This document shows positions 1-6,787 of a DNA stretch of 64,000 nt, piece after piece. The first letter of the stretch is position 1. The number at the start of each line of letters is the position of its first letter. Location: the NCBI RefSeq assembly GCF_045066735.1, contig NZ_JBISHH010000013.1:1-64000 (forward strand). The letters run 5' to 3'. The position numbers and the translations under genes were made by a program. This DNA comes from Algibacter sp045066735. Lineage in GTDB: Bacteria > Bacteroidota > Bacteroidia > Flavobacteriales > Flavobacteriaceae. The notes under the pieces are model-generated. The model worked only from the letters and a program-made list of their open reading frames with translations. It did not search any database and had not been told where the DNA came from.

Positions 1-104
1 TCTATAAACTCCCATTCTCCAATTAAATCAGATTCGGTTAAGTTTTGAGAAATTCCAACTTGGAAAATCAAAAATGAAAGTATTAAGAATATCGTTTGTT
101 TCAT
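1..104 (-). CDS. Exported protein, N-terminal fragment (gene runs off the window)
   Basis: Reading the minus strand from the ATG at 104 gives an open frame of 34 codons to the window edge. It starts MKQTIFLILSFLIFQVGIS and continues QNLTESDLIGEWEF. The first 19 residues are a typical Sec signal peptide with predicted cleavage before QN. The LIGEWEF stretch is reminiscent of the first strand of lipocalin-like domains, but too little is present to name a family. The start lies 10 bases inside the right-hand edge of the first hairpin repeat, as for other cassette genes in this array. It is the next member of the array and its rest lies outside the window. Confidence 0.7.
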   Translation of the reverse strand, partial: MKQTIFLILSFLIFQVGISQNLTESDLIGEWEFI

Positions 105-113
105 ATTGTTTAC

Positions 114-239
114 AACGGTTACGTATATGAAATGTTGCGTGTTTGTGTGCGAGGATTTTCCGAAGGAAAATCAGATGCAAGCAAACAAAGCAACTTACAT
201 TGGTTAAGCACAAAACAGCAATTTTTTATATACAATGTT
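114..239 (-). repeat. attC-like hairpin repeat, copy 1
   Basis: Runs AAC to GTT. Outer arms GTATATGAAATGTTGC / GCAATTTTTTATATAC pair; the inner hairpin GATTTTCC-GAA-GGAAAATC and GTTTGTG/CAAAC arms lie inside. In the gene direction (minus) it follows the RDD gene. Outside flank on the right of the next copy is complementary to this copy's right flank (GTTACCATAC). Confidence 0.85.
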
Positions 240-251
240 ACCATACGTTTT

Positions 252-728
252 TTATTCCGTTTTTTTTAATTCAGATGTTTTTACAACAATTGTATTTCCC
301 CAAATATCTCCTAGTCGCTGATTTTTATCTGTGTTTTTTATTGTTATAATTCCGATTAATCCAAAAAAGAACATATCGATTGGGTCAAGTAAATGTCTTT
401 TTAAAGATTGTCCAAAAGTCAGTTTTTCATCCGTTCCGCTGAAAGTTGAGTTATCGGTTGATTTTCGGATTGATACAGGTTTTAGTCCGACTAAAGAATT
501 TCCAAGTGTTGCTCCGAACCATTGTTCAAGTCCAACTGTCATTACTCCCCAAAATAAAATTGGTCCTAATGCAGGCAATCCACTTACAGCCATTTCTCCT
601 TCAGAGTCCGGTTCTCCAAATGCAAAGAGAAAAATAAAAAAGAAAATATAAATAATTAAGTAGTCCACAATTCCAGCTAAAATCCGTTTTCCAATATTCG
701 GTTTAGTTAATAATTTTGTTTCGTTCAT
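252..728 (-). CDS. RDD family membrane protein (cassette gene)
   Basis: 158 residues. The N-terminal motif KRILAGIVDYLIIY has the Arg, Asp and spacing of the RDD family, and GATLGNSLVGLKPV is the second conserved block (GKxLxGLRV-like). Hydrophobic segments at about residues 14-38 and 50-72 and a third near 120 fit a three-helix RDD protein. RDD proteins are inner-membrane proteins of mostly unknown role, some implicated in ion or solute transport. The gene fills a cassette between two hairpin repeats; only 22 bases separate the ATG from the cassette edge, so it has no room for its own upstream promoter. Confidence 0.8.
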   Translation of the reverse strand: MNETKLLTKPNIGKRILAGIVDYLIIYIFFFIFLFAFGEPDSEGEMAVSGLPALGPILFWGVMTVGLEQWFGATLGNSLVGLKPVSIRKSTDNSTFSGTDEKLTFGQSLKRHLLDPIDMFFFGLIGIITIKNTDKNQRLGDIWGNTIVVKTSELKKTE

Positions 729-750
729 CGGCTGTTTTTAAATGTATGGT

Positions 751-874
751 AACGGTCTAGTATAAGAATAGTGCGGTTTTGTGTGCGAGGATTTTCCGAA
801 GGAAAATCAGACGTAACAAAATTGCACTAACCTTTGATTAAGCACCTAATTTAGCATTATTTTTATACATTGTT
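751..874 (-). repeat. attC-like hairpin repeat, copy 2
   Basis: 124 bp, AAC to GTT. Arms GTATAAGAATAGTGCGG and the partner TTATTTTTATAC; inner hairpin GATTTTCC-GAA-GGAAAATC. Left flank GTATGGT pairs with the right flank of copy 1; right flank GGCAAC pairs with the left flank of copy 3. Confidence 0.87.
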
Positions 875-1339
875 GGCAACAGTTTTTCTATTTTTCAGTA
901 ATATAATTCCGAAAACGACAAATTGTAAAATCGGAATATTTGCAAGATAGCCTCGTAACATTAAACTTCCTTTATTTGCCTTATTATAAAAATCAAATTC
1001 GGCAGAATATTTTTCCGTTAAAAAGTCCGTTCCGAAATATATGAATAGGTATTGTGCAATTAGAATTCCAAAATATAGATAGATTAATGAATTCAATGCT
1101 TTCCGCGTATCAATTTCAATCGGTTTGTTAAACTTCTTTATTCCCCAAATTACAATTACTGTAAAAAGAATCAGACTCATTATTCCTGGTAGCCAAATAA
1201 TTATTTTTGGTTCCGTTTTAATAATAATTAAAATGTTCTCAAATACATATTCGAATAATCCACAAAATTCACTAATTGAAATATAGGCAAATGCTCCAAT
1301 TCCTAATTTGTTAATAAAGTCAGTTTGAATTTGTTTCAA
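863..1339 (-). CDS. Small membrane protein of unknown function (cassette gene)
   Basis: 158 residues with about four hydrophobic segments (near residues 14-40, 46-66, 85-103 and 132-148). I recognise no family. The last codons (TVANNV, then TAA) lie inside the attC-like repeat: the TAA is part of the conserved GTATAA of the repeat arm, so the repeat supplies the stop codon. Start ATG at 1339 lies 25 bases from the next repeat. The reading frame, AT-rich third positions and membrane profile support a real gene, but the function is open. Confidence 0.65.
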   Translation of the reverse strand: MKQIQTDFINKLGIGAFAYISISEFCGLFEYVFENILIIIKTEPKIIIWLPGIMSLILFTVIVIWGIKKFNKPIEIDTRKALNSLIYLYFGILIAQYLFIYFGTDFLTEKYSAEFDFYNKANKGSLMLRGYLANIPILQFVVFGIILLKNRKTVANNV

Positions 1340-1364
1340 TTTTGAGTGAGTTTAAATTGTTGCC

Positions 1365-1552
1365 AACGTTTATGTATAAGAAACGTAGGGCAGTTGATAA
1401 GCACTTTCGTTTCGGTTTATTACTTAGCTAAATATAAAATATTACTTTTATCTTTTCTACTATAAACGTCATATTTTATATTTAGCGGACTTTTTTAATA
1501 TGCACAGAACACTCGGTTAAACACAAACGCCCTATGTTTTTTATACGGTGTT
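1365..1552 (-). repeat. attC-like hairpin repeat, copy 3 (long variant)
   Basis: 188 bp, AAC to GTT. The outer arms GTATAAGAAACGTAGGGC / GCCCTATGTTTTTTATAC are strongly complementary, but the interior lacks the GATTTTCC hairpin and instead holds an AT-rich stretch with TAAATATAAAAT / ATTTTATATTTA arms. Same termini, different variable loop, as expected for attC sites with variable terminal structure. Confidence 0.8.
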
Positions 1553-1556
1553 GTGG

Positions 1557-2162
1557 TTAGTTTTTTCTTTTTCTTAATAGCCCAATCATTTGTCCAATTC
1601 CAATACCAAAATATGTTCGATCCTTATTTATTTGTAACATTGGCGAAATTGTCAATCCGTAAAATCTTGTAAAAGGAAACTCAATTTTAGGATTTATTAT
1701 TATGCTTACTGTATTGTGTTTTTTATAATTCCAAGTATAATTCTCTGTCAAAAAAGCGTCATTAATAAGTTCCCAATTTTCAGGCTCTCTTAATGTTGTA
1801 TATCCTAATCCGAGCGATAAGTTTGCTCTGATAGTTCCACTTTTATTGAGATTGTATATTTTCCCAAAACCTATTTGATAATTTTCAAATTGGTCATAAG
1901 GATTAGCCAATCCAAAGCTAAATAGTCCCGTAAAACCAGAAGCATAATTTTCAGGTTGTGATTTAGGTTTTCTTATATTTCCTGTGTATCCAATTTTGAA
2001 CGAATATTTTTCTTTGTAGACATAATTTAAGTTAATGTCAATTCCAATATAATTACCTAAATTCATCTCGCTGGTTGAATAAATAGCATTATTTTCATCA
2101 AATTGTGCATAGGCAATATTGATGCTAATTGAAAATATTAATATTGTTATTATTCGTTTCAT
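1557..2162 (-). CDS. Exported protein, probably outer-membrane beta-barrel-like (cassette gene)
   Basis: 201 residues. A signal peptide (MKRIITILIFSISINIAYA, cleavage before QF) is followed by alternating hydrophobic/polar segments such as YSFKIGYTG and RANLSLGLGY and a glycine-rich C-terminus (YFGIGIGQMIG), the texture of a small outer-membrane beta-barrel. No named family is recognised. The TAA stop is inside the cassette-end box (complement of TAACCACAAC), and the ATG is only 11 bases from the other cassette end, so the gene fills its cassette completely. Confidence 0.65.
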   Translation of the reverse strand: MKRIITILIFSISINIAYAQFDENNAIYSTSEMNLGNYIGIDINLNYVYKEKYSFKIGYTGNIRKPKSQPENYASGFTGLFSFGLANPYDQFENYQIGFGKIYNLNKSGTIRANLSLGLGYTTLREPENWELINDAFLTENYTWNYKKHNTVSIIINPKIEFPFTRFYGLTISPMLQINKDRTYFGIGIGQMIGLLRKRKN

Positions 2163-2173
2163 AAATTAACCAC

Positions 2174-2299
2174 AACGGTTACGTATAAGAATAGTGCGTA
2201 GTTTGTGTGCGAGGATTTTCCGAAGGAAAATCAGATGCAAGCAAACGAGCATTTACTCTTGATTAGGCACTAAACTAAGCATTATTTTTATACAATGTT
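2174..2299 (-). repeat. attC-like hairpin repeat, copy 4
   Basis: 126 bp, AAC to GTT. Arms GTATAAGAATAGTGC / GCATTATTTTTATAC; inner hairpin GATTTTCC-GAA-GGAAAATC with GTTTGTGTGC / GATGCAAGCAAAC around it. Left flank TAACCAC pairs with the right flank of copy 3. Confidence 0.87.
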
Positions 2300-2563
2300 G
2301 GCATGCGTGTTTTTTTGTCGGACTTATTTTACGACAAATATGCGTTTGAATTTAGAAAAGTGAGAGTTTTTTTAAGCACGAGTAAAGTCAGTCGCGCGTA
2401 ATCTTTGCGTTTCGTTTGTCAAAAGTCAGATGTTTTGCGCAAGAGTAAAGTCAGTCGCACACAACAGTTGCGCTTTAAATGGTCAGAAGTCGGTTGAGTG
2501 AGTTTTTTAGCCACTTTTAAGCTCGTTTATATATTTTTTCGAGCTGAGTGAGACATGAATGCC
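2300..2563 (-). other. Non-coding cassette with a degenerate 63-bp tandem repeat
   Basis: This ~264-bp stretch sits between two attC-like repeats and has matching complementary ends (TGGCATGC / ATGCCA), so it is a cassette, but no frame longer than a few codons opens on either strand. It contains a 16-base direct repeat, GAGTAAAGTCAGTCGC, at 2380-2395 and 2443-2458 (period 63) with similar but diverged sequence following each copy, and a hairpin AGCTCG...CGAGCT at 2520-2545. It may encode a small RNA or be an eroded gene; the sequence does not decide this. Confidence 0.65.
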
Positions 2564-2687
2564 AACGGTTACGTATAAGAATAGTGCGGTTTTGTATGCG
2601 AGGATTTTCCGCAGGAAAATCAGACGTAACAAAAGTGCACTAACCTTTGATTAAGCACCTAATTTAGCATTATTTTTATACAATGTT
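2564..2687 (-). repeat. attC-like hairpin repeat, copy 5
   Basis: 124 bp, AAC to GTT, nearly identical to copy 2. The apical loop of the inner hairpin is GCA instead of GAA (TTTTCC-GCA-GGAAAA), leaving the stem intact. Confidence 0.87.
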
Positions 2688-3194
2688 GTGTGTAGTTTTT
2701 ATGTTTTCCGTTTTGGTCAGATTTTTTATTAAATCAGATACTTGTTTATAATTAGTCAAATTGTCTAAAACGTATTCGTCTTCGCTAAAACTAACTCCTC
2801 GTCCTGCAAATAATGGTTCAACTTTTCCTAAAATAATATATCCTTTGTCATTTCCAGAGTTTTCATAAGTAACCTCGTCAATATCATTTATGTTTTTCTG
2901 TTTTTTAATAATTCCGTTTTTTATGAAAAGTATTCGTTTATTACTAATTACGTATTCCATTCCATTTGTATTATTATATCTAACATAAATAGCATATATC
3001 ATAAATGATAAACCTATAATTCCGAAAATCAGAAAACCTATATGAGCAGCAAGTCCAATTGAAAAGGCAATAGTCAGAAAAAATAGTCCAAAAATAATTT
3101 TAAAAATGTCATTTGCGTGAAGCATTATTCCTTTTTTTGGTTCAACCACCAATTTGATGTTTTCATTAATATCTAATAAAGACTTAAAATTCAT
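2676..3194 (-). CDS. Membrane protein with bacterial PH-like domain (cassette gene)
   Basis: 172 residues. Two hydrophobic segments (about residues 28-47 and 50-70) are followed by EYVISNKRILFIKNGIIKK, the strand pattern of bacterial pleckstrin-homology (bPH2/YdbT-like) domains, whose usual architecture is two membrane helices then the PH fold. Role unknown; such proteins sit in the inner membrane. The C-terminus HNIV and the TAA stop lie inside the neighbouring attC-like repeat, as for the gene at 863-1339. The start is 32 bases from the next cassette edge. Confidence 0.65.
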   Translation of the reverse strand: MNFKSLLDINENIKLVVEPKKGIMLHANDIFKIIFGLFFLTIAFSIGLAAHIGFLIFGIIGLSFMIYAIYVRYNNTNGMEYVISNKRILFIKNGIIKKQKNINDIDEVTYENSGNDKGYIILGKVEPLFAGRGVSFSEDEYVLDNLTNYKQVSDLIKNLTKTENIKTTHNIV

Positions 3195-3226
3195 AGTTTA
3201 TTACTTGTCTTTCTCAAATTACACAC

Positions 3227-3350
3227 AACGGTATAGTGTATGAGTAGTAGCGGATTTCTACTCACTAATTTTTCAGTTTAGCACCGACCTTTGTTTTAAG
3301 TTTATACTTTCGTTTAATCACTTAAACCGCTATTGCTTATACACCGTGTT
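3227..3350 (-). repeat. attC-like hairpin repeat, copy 6 (divergent)
   Basis: 124 bp, AAC to GTT. Arms GTGTATGAGTAGTAGCGG / CCGCTATTGCTTATACAC pair well, but the interior differs from copies 1, 2, 4, 5, 7 and 8 and has no GATTTTCC hairpin. Left flank TACACAC pairs with the right flank of copy 5; right flank AGCAAAC pairs with the left flank of copy 7. Confidence 0.8.
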
Positions 3351-3358
3351 AGCAAACG

Positions 3359-4639
3359 TTACTTCTTTATTATCTTTTTTACTACTCTTTTTCCTGAAGA
3401 AATAATATTTAATATGTAATTACCACTATTAAGGCTATTAAGCTTAACTTTTATAAGATCCACATTTCTATAATCATTCCTAAGCATTAGTTTGCCTGTA
3501 ATATCATACAATTCAATAGTCAATTCTTCAACATTTTTGCGAATGTCAAGATGCAATTCTGAGGAAACAGGGTTAGGATAAACCATAGTTTTTTCAAGAA
3601 TACTAATAAAATCATCCACCGATAGACTTGAATCTTTAATTACCTCATCAATAATAGAAGAACAAGTACTATCATAAATAGAGTAGTTAAATAACCCTAA
3701 ATTAACATCATCATATCCGTCCTTAAGTTTATTTTCTATATCACTTTCTACCTCCGTACACCAGCAATTATCCGTTAAATCTTTATTAATATTATCTTTG
3801 TTTTCAACATTATAGCTAGTATTGTTGCATATTTCATTGTTTTTAATTGCAGGAGTAAACCCACTATAATTTGAAGTTTTTATTCCCGTTCCGTTGTTTG
3901 AGATAATATTGTTTCTTATTTCAAATCCTTCGAAGAAACTATCTACGCCAATGGTGTTATTGGTAATTGTTGAATTCTGCAACAAACCTCTTCCTCCATC
4001 TAAAGCAGTTCCATTATTGGTGAATGTTGAATTATTCACATCTATTCTCTCTGTCTGATACAATCCATAATCATTGCCGGTAAATGAAGAATTGTTTATT
4101 ACTTTATCCGCACTCGTAATACCATAAGTATTATTAATAAATTCTGAGTCGTTGATATTAATATCATAACCTGTGTAGCCGGTCATTGCAAAAGAATTCT
4201 CCTCAAATCTACAATGGCTGTAATATATCGGCCCTCCTTGGTAACAGCATTCCGAATTATTTGATGAGGAGGCATATTTAAAATCACTATATTCAAAACT
4301 CGCTTTGGCTCCAAGAGAATTTTTTATTTTAATTCCAGCCCAATCATTTTTTGCAGGAGTATTGGAATTGGATGTAAATATTATTCTTGAAGTTTCAGTA
4401 CCAATAGAAATAATTTCCCCTCTGACTTCAAAGTACTTGCCCGAATCGAATTTAATTTCTACCCCAGGTTCGATAGTTAACGTTACGTTTGGAAATAAAA
4501 CTAAGTTATCTGTAACAATATAAGGACTGTTACTCAAACTATAAGTTGTATTTGAGAATATTCCACCACTTACATTTGTTTGTGAAAATGTTGAAATGCC
4601 TATTAAAAGCATTATGTTTAAGAGTAATTTTTTTTTCAT
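3359..4639 (-). CDS. T9SS-secreted parallel beta-helix-like protein (cassette gene)
   Basis: 426 residues. Signal peptide MKKKLLLNIMLLIGISTFSQ, then a body of short repeated segments rich in Asn, Ser and Gly (NNSSFTGNDYGLY, NNSTFTNNGTALDGG, NNIISNNGTGI) typical of right-handed parallel beta-helix folds. An early block LFPNVTLTIEPGVEIKF is common in such surface proteins. The last ~75 residues form a type-A T9SS C-terminal sorting domain beginning VYPNPVSSELHLD and ending in Lys-rich RVVKKIIKK. It should be exported through the outer membrane by type IX secretion and anchored or released. The ligand or substrate is unknown. It is the largest cassette in view. Confidence 0.85.
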   Translation of the reverse strand: MKKKLLLNIMLLIGISTFSQTNVSGGIFSNTTYSLSNSPYIVTDNLVLFPNVTLTIEPGVEIKFDSGKYFEVRGEIISIGTETSRIIFTSNSNTPAKNDWAGIKIKNSLGAKASFEYSDFKYASSSNNSECCYQGGPIYYSHCRFEENSFAMTGYTGYDININDSEFINNTYGITSADKVINNSSFTGNDYGLYQTERIDVNNSTFTNNGTALDGGRGLLQNSTITNNTIGVDSFFEGFEIRNNIISNNGTGIKTSNYSGFTPAIKNNEICNNTSYNVENKDNINKDLTDNCWCTEVESDIENKLKDGYDDVNLGLFNYSIYDSTCSSIIDEVIKDSSLSVDDFISILEKTMVYPNPVSSELHLDIRKNVEELTIELYDITGKLMLRNDYRNVDLIKVKLNSLNSGNYILNIISSGKRVVKKIIKK

Positions 4640-4662
4640 TCTATTTTTATTTAATGTTTGCT

Positions 4663-4786
4663 AACGTTTATGTATAAGAATAGTTGCGGGTTTGTATGCG
4701 AGGAATTTCCGAAGGAAATTCAGACGTTACAAACACGCAACGACCTTTGATTAAGCACTAAACCGCAATTATTTTTATACGGTGTT
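4663..4786 (-). repeat. attC-like hairpin repeat, copy 7
   Basis: 124 bp, AAC to GTT. Arms GTATAAGAATAGTTGCGG / CCGCAATTATTTTTATAC. The inner hairpin reads GAATTTCC-GAA-GGAAATTC, a compensatory T:A to A:T change relative to the other copies. Flanks GTTTGCT (left) and AGGCACA (right) pair across the neighbouring genes. Confidence 0.9.
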
Positions 4787-4797
4787 AGGCACAGTAT

Positions 4798-5727
4798 TTA
4801 TTTTATTCCGCTTTGTTCAATTAAAAAAATAATATTTGTTCCAGTTAAATTCAAACCATAGCGAGTCATTTCGTCATCTACTATCTGCGGTGTTTGGCCT
4901 TGTCCATGTCCTCCTAATTTATTCCTAATTGTAGGAATTCCACTTTCAAGCAAACTCTTTAAAGAGGTAAATTGATTTTGGGTAAAAGTCGGTACTAATT
5001 GATTTTGAAAACAAATTTGAATTAAAGTTTTTGCTGTGTCAGTTTGTTTATAATTCCATCCTTTTTCAGAGCAAATTATTTTCATTGTGCTTTCAAGAGC
5101 TTTCAGACACTCTGTTAAACACTCTTTGTTTCTTCCATGCCTATAATGTTCATGTGCTTTTAAATATTCCTCATTAGCTCCATCAAATTTAGTGTTCCAT
5201 AATAAGGAAATTGTTGGCTTAGTGATTTCAGCATGTGCGTAAGTTGAATCGACTCTTATAATTTCACTTCCGTCAAATGAATAACCAATTCCATGTTCTT
5301 TGAACCTTTCATTTAATTCTTCAATTGCTTCGTCTGGTTTTATTTTAACTTCTGTATTCCACGCGTATTCATCATATGATGGTTTTATAATTCTATCTAT
5401 AAATTTAAATGAAAGTTCAATTACGTCAATTACCCTTTCAGTATCTTTAGTGGATAAAAGGAAGTTTAAAACATGGTCTTCATCATTTTTTGAATATCTG
5501 TCTCCTAAACTAAAGATTCCGTACTCACGACAAAGAGTTTGGTGAATGAATTCATATGCTTCTTCAGGTTCATTTTTATGTCCATGTTTCACAACTCCAA
5601 TAGCATCTTTTATTATGTGAACGATTTGAACTCTCAAATGTTCAGGTATACTATCATAAGTGTAGATTTCAGGAAATTCTCCTCTCAATCTTTTTTGTCT
5701 TTTAGAAAATAAGTCAAATATTGCCAT
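4798..5727 (-). CDS. AbiJ N-terminal domain (STM4504/CBY_0614-type) protein, putative phage defence
   Basis: 309 residues. The N-terminus FDLFSKRQKRLRGEFPEIY and the following LRVQIVHIIKDAIG are characteristic of the STM4504/CBY_0614 family, which carries the AbiJ_NTD4 domain found at the N-terminus of AbiJ-like abortive-infection proteins. The C-terminal ~130 residues (ECLKALESTMKIIC, IPTIRNKLGGHGQG) resemble the AbiJ/HEPN-like C-terminal region; RNKLGGHGQG is a plausible active or binding motif. AbiJ of lactococci blocks phage propagation; direct function of this relative is inferred. It is carried as a single gene in an integron-like cassette, a context that fits a mobile defence gene. Confidence 0.75.
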   Translation of the reverse strand: MAIFDLFSKRQKRLRGEFPEIYTYDSIPEHLRVQIVHIIKDAIGVVKHGHKNEPEEAYEFIHQTLCREYGIFSLGDRYSKNDEDHVLNFLLSTKDTERVIDVIELSFKFIDRIIKPSYDEYAWNTEVKIKPDEAIEELNERFKEHGIGYSFDGSEIIRVDSTYAHAEITKPTISLLWNTKFDGANEEYLKAHEHYRHGRNKECLTECLKALESTMKIICSEKGWNYKQTDTAKTLIQICFQNQLVPTFTQNQFTSLKSLLESGIPTIRNKLGGHGQGQTPQIVDDEMTRYGLNLTGTNIIFLIEQSGIK

Positions 5728-5757
5728 TTAGTTTGTCGGTTTTGTCATATTGTGCCT

Positions 5758-5881
5758 AACGTTTATGTATAAGGATAGTTGCGGGTTTGTATGCGAGGAT
5801 TTTCCGAAGGAAAATCAGACGTTACAAACACGCAACGACCTTTGATTAAGCACTAAACCGCAATTATTTTTATACGGTGTT
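5758..5881 (-). repeat. attC-like hairpin repeat, copy 8
   Basis: 124 bp, AAC to GTT, differing from copy 7 by a few bases. Inner hairpin GATTTTCC-GAA-GGAAAATC. Left flank TGTGCCT pairs with the right flank of copy 7; right flank GTGTACA pairs with the array end at 6749-6758. Confidence 0.9.
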
Positions 5882-5895
5882 GTGTACAGTTTTTT

Positions 5896-6732
5896 TTAAA
5901 AAGGATTATCTTCTCTTTTTCCATATCTCACAATCCAAGATAAATAATCAAGACCTTTATTAGTTATATGTATGGATTTATCTTCTTTTTGTGTTATTAG
6001 TGAAGTTGAATATAAATAGTTCAAATATTTATCCTCATTCCAATCATTAAATGTGTTTGGAAATTGTAAATAAACTTTTGAAATATAATCCGAAATTTCT
6101 TTTTCAGACATTCCTTGTGGCGCATATCTGTTAAGTTCTTTTAAAAGTATTATTTGACTTCCAAAAATTGAATTATGTATAGTCTCTAAATTTAATGCTA
6201 ATTGTGTTCCGGCTAAATGTCTTATTAAAATTGTGTCCGTAGGTGTATCAAATGGTAGGTTCCTAGCTTCTAAATCAGATTTGATATTATTTTCCATTTC
6301 AGTTATAACTATTGAATTTCCAATCGCATCTAATAACTCTTGAACAACATTCGCATCAATTTCTTTATTCTGATTCCCTTTCTTTTTGTCAGAATAGTAG
6401 TCTCCAAAAACACTAGTTGTAGATTGTTTTTGACTAGTAGATATATTAAAAATCTGTTTTAATAACTCTTCGTTTTTTCTTTCTAATTTTGTGTTTTCTT
6501 CAACTTTTTCAGCTATTTCTCTTTTTATGGACAAGAGTTTGCCAACAGAAAAATTATCAAAAGATTCAGCAAGAACTAATACAAGTAAAAATATTATTAG
6601 TGTGATTAATCCTCCAGTAATTTCACCTTTGGGACAAGTGTAGAAAAATTTATAAGCTATTAAGAAAGATATTCCAATGCATAATAATACTATTAAAGTT
6701 CGCACAAAGTAGTTAGTTTCTTTTTCTTTCAT
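5896..6732 (-). CDS. Coiled-coil membrane protein of unknown function (first cassette gene)
   Basis: 278 residues. Two membrane helices (about residues 9-28 and 37-57) precede a Glu/Lys-rich coiled coil (residues ~65-95, EIAEKVEENTKLERKNEELL) and a cytoplasmic C-terminal domain ending THITNKGLDYLSWIVRYG-like, which looks like a winged-helix end (ITNKGLDYLSWI). No family recognised. In the transcription direction this is the first gene of the array, its ATG lying 24 bases after the array boundary. Two-helix plus coiled-coil architecture occurs in some defence or stress sensors, but I see nothing specific. Confidence 0.65.
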   Translation of the reverse strand: MKEKETNYFVRTLIVLLCIGISFLIAYKFFYTCPKGEITGGLITLIIFLLVLVLAESFDNFSVGKLLSIKREIAEKVEENTKLERKNEELLKQIFNISTSQKQSTTSVFGDYYSDKKKGNQNKEIDANVVQELLDAIGNSIVITEMENNIKSDLEARNLPFDTPTDTILIRHLAGTQLALNLETIHNSIFGSQIILLKELNRYAPQGMSEKEISDYISKVYLQFPNTFNDWNEDKYLNYLYSTSLITQKEDKSIHITNKGLDYLSWIVRYGKREDNPF

Positions 6733-6748
6733 TTAGTTTGGTTTAAAT

Positions 6749-6787
6749 TGTACACAACAATTGTATATAGTTAGTACTAACTATATA
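6749..6787. repeat. Array end: last cassette edge, half-site and 24-bp palindrome (attI-like candidate)
   Basis: TGTACACAAC at 6749-6758 is the exact complement of the cassette edge GTTGTGTACA at copy 8, so it closes the first cassette. Beyond it the full attC-like repeat is not present; only AATTGTATATAG, weakly like one repeat arm, then a perfect 24-bp palindrome centred at 6775/6776 (TATATAGTTAGT and its complement, 6764-6787). This is where an attI-type insertion site would sit in an integron. No integrase gene lies in the 170 bases to yifB; 6788-6956 is AT-rich with no gene. Confidence 0.6.

Noticed and set aside
28..213. Minus-strand frame across repeat copy 1
   Set aside because: It lies inside the hairpin repeat and is out of frame with the exported-protein start at 104.
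114..5881. CRISPR array or MITE family
   Set aside because: Repeats are 124-188 bp, separated by whole genes, with no spacers; flanks are not target duplications but pair across genes.
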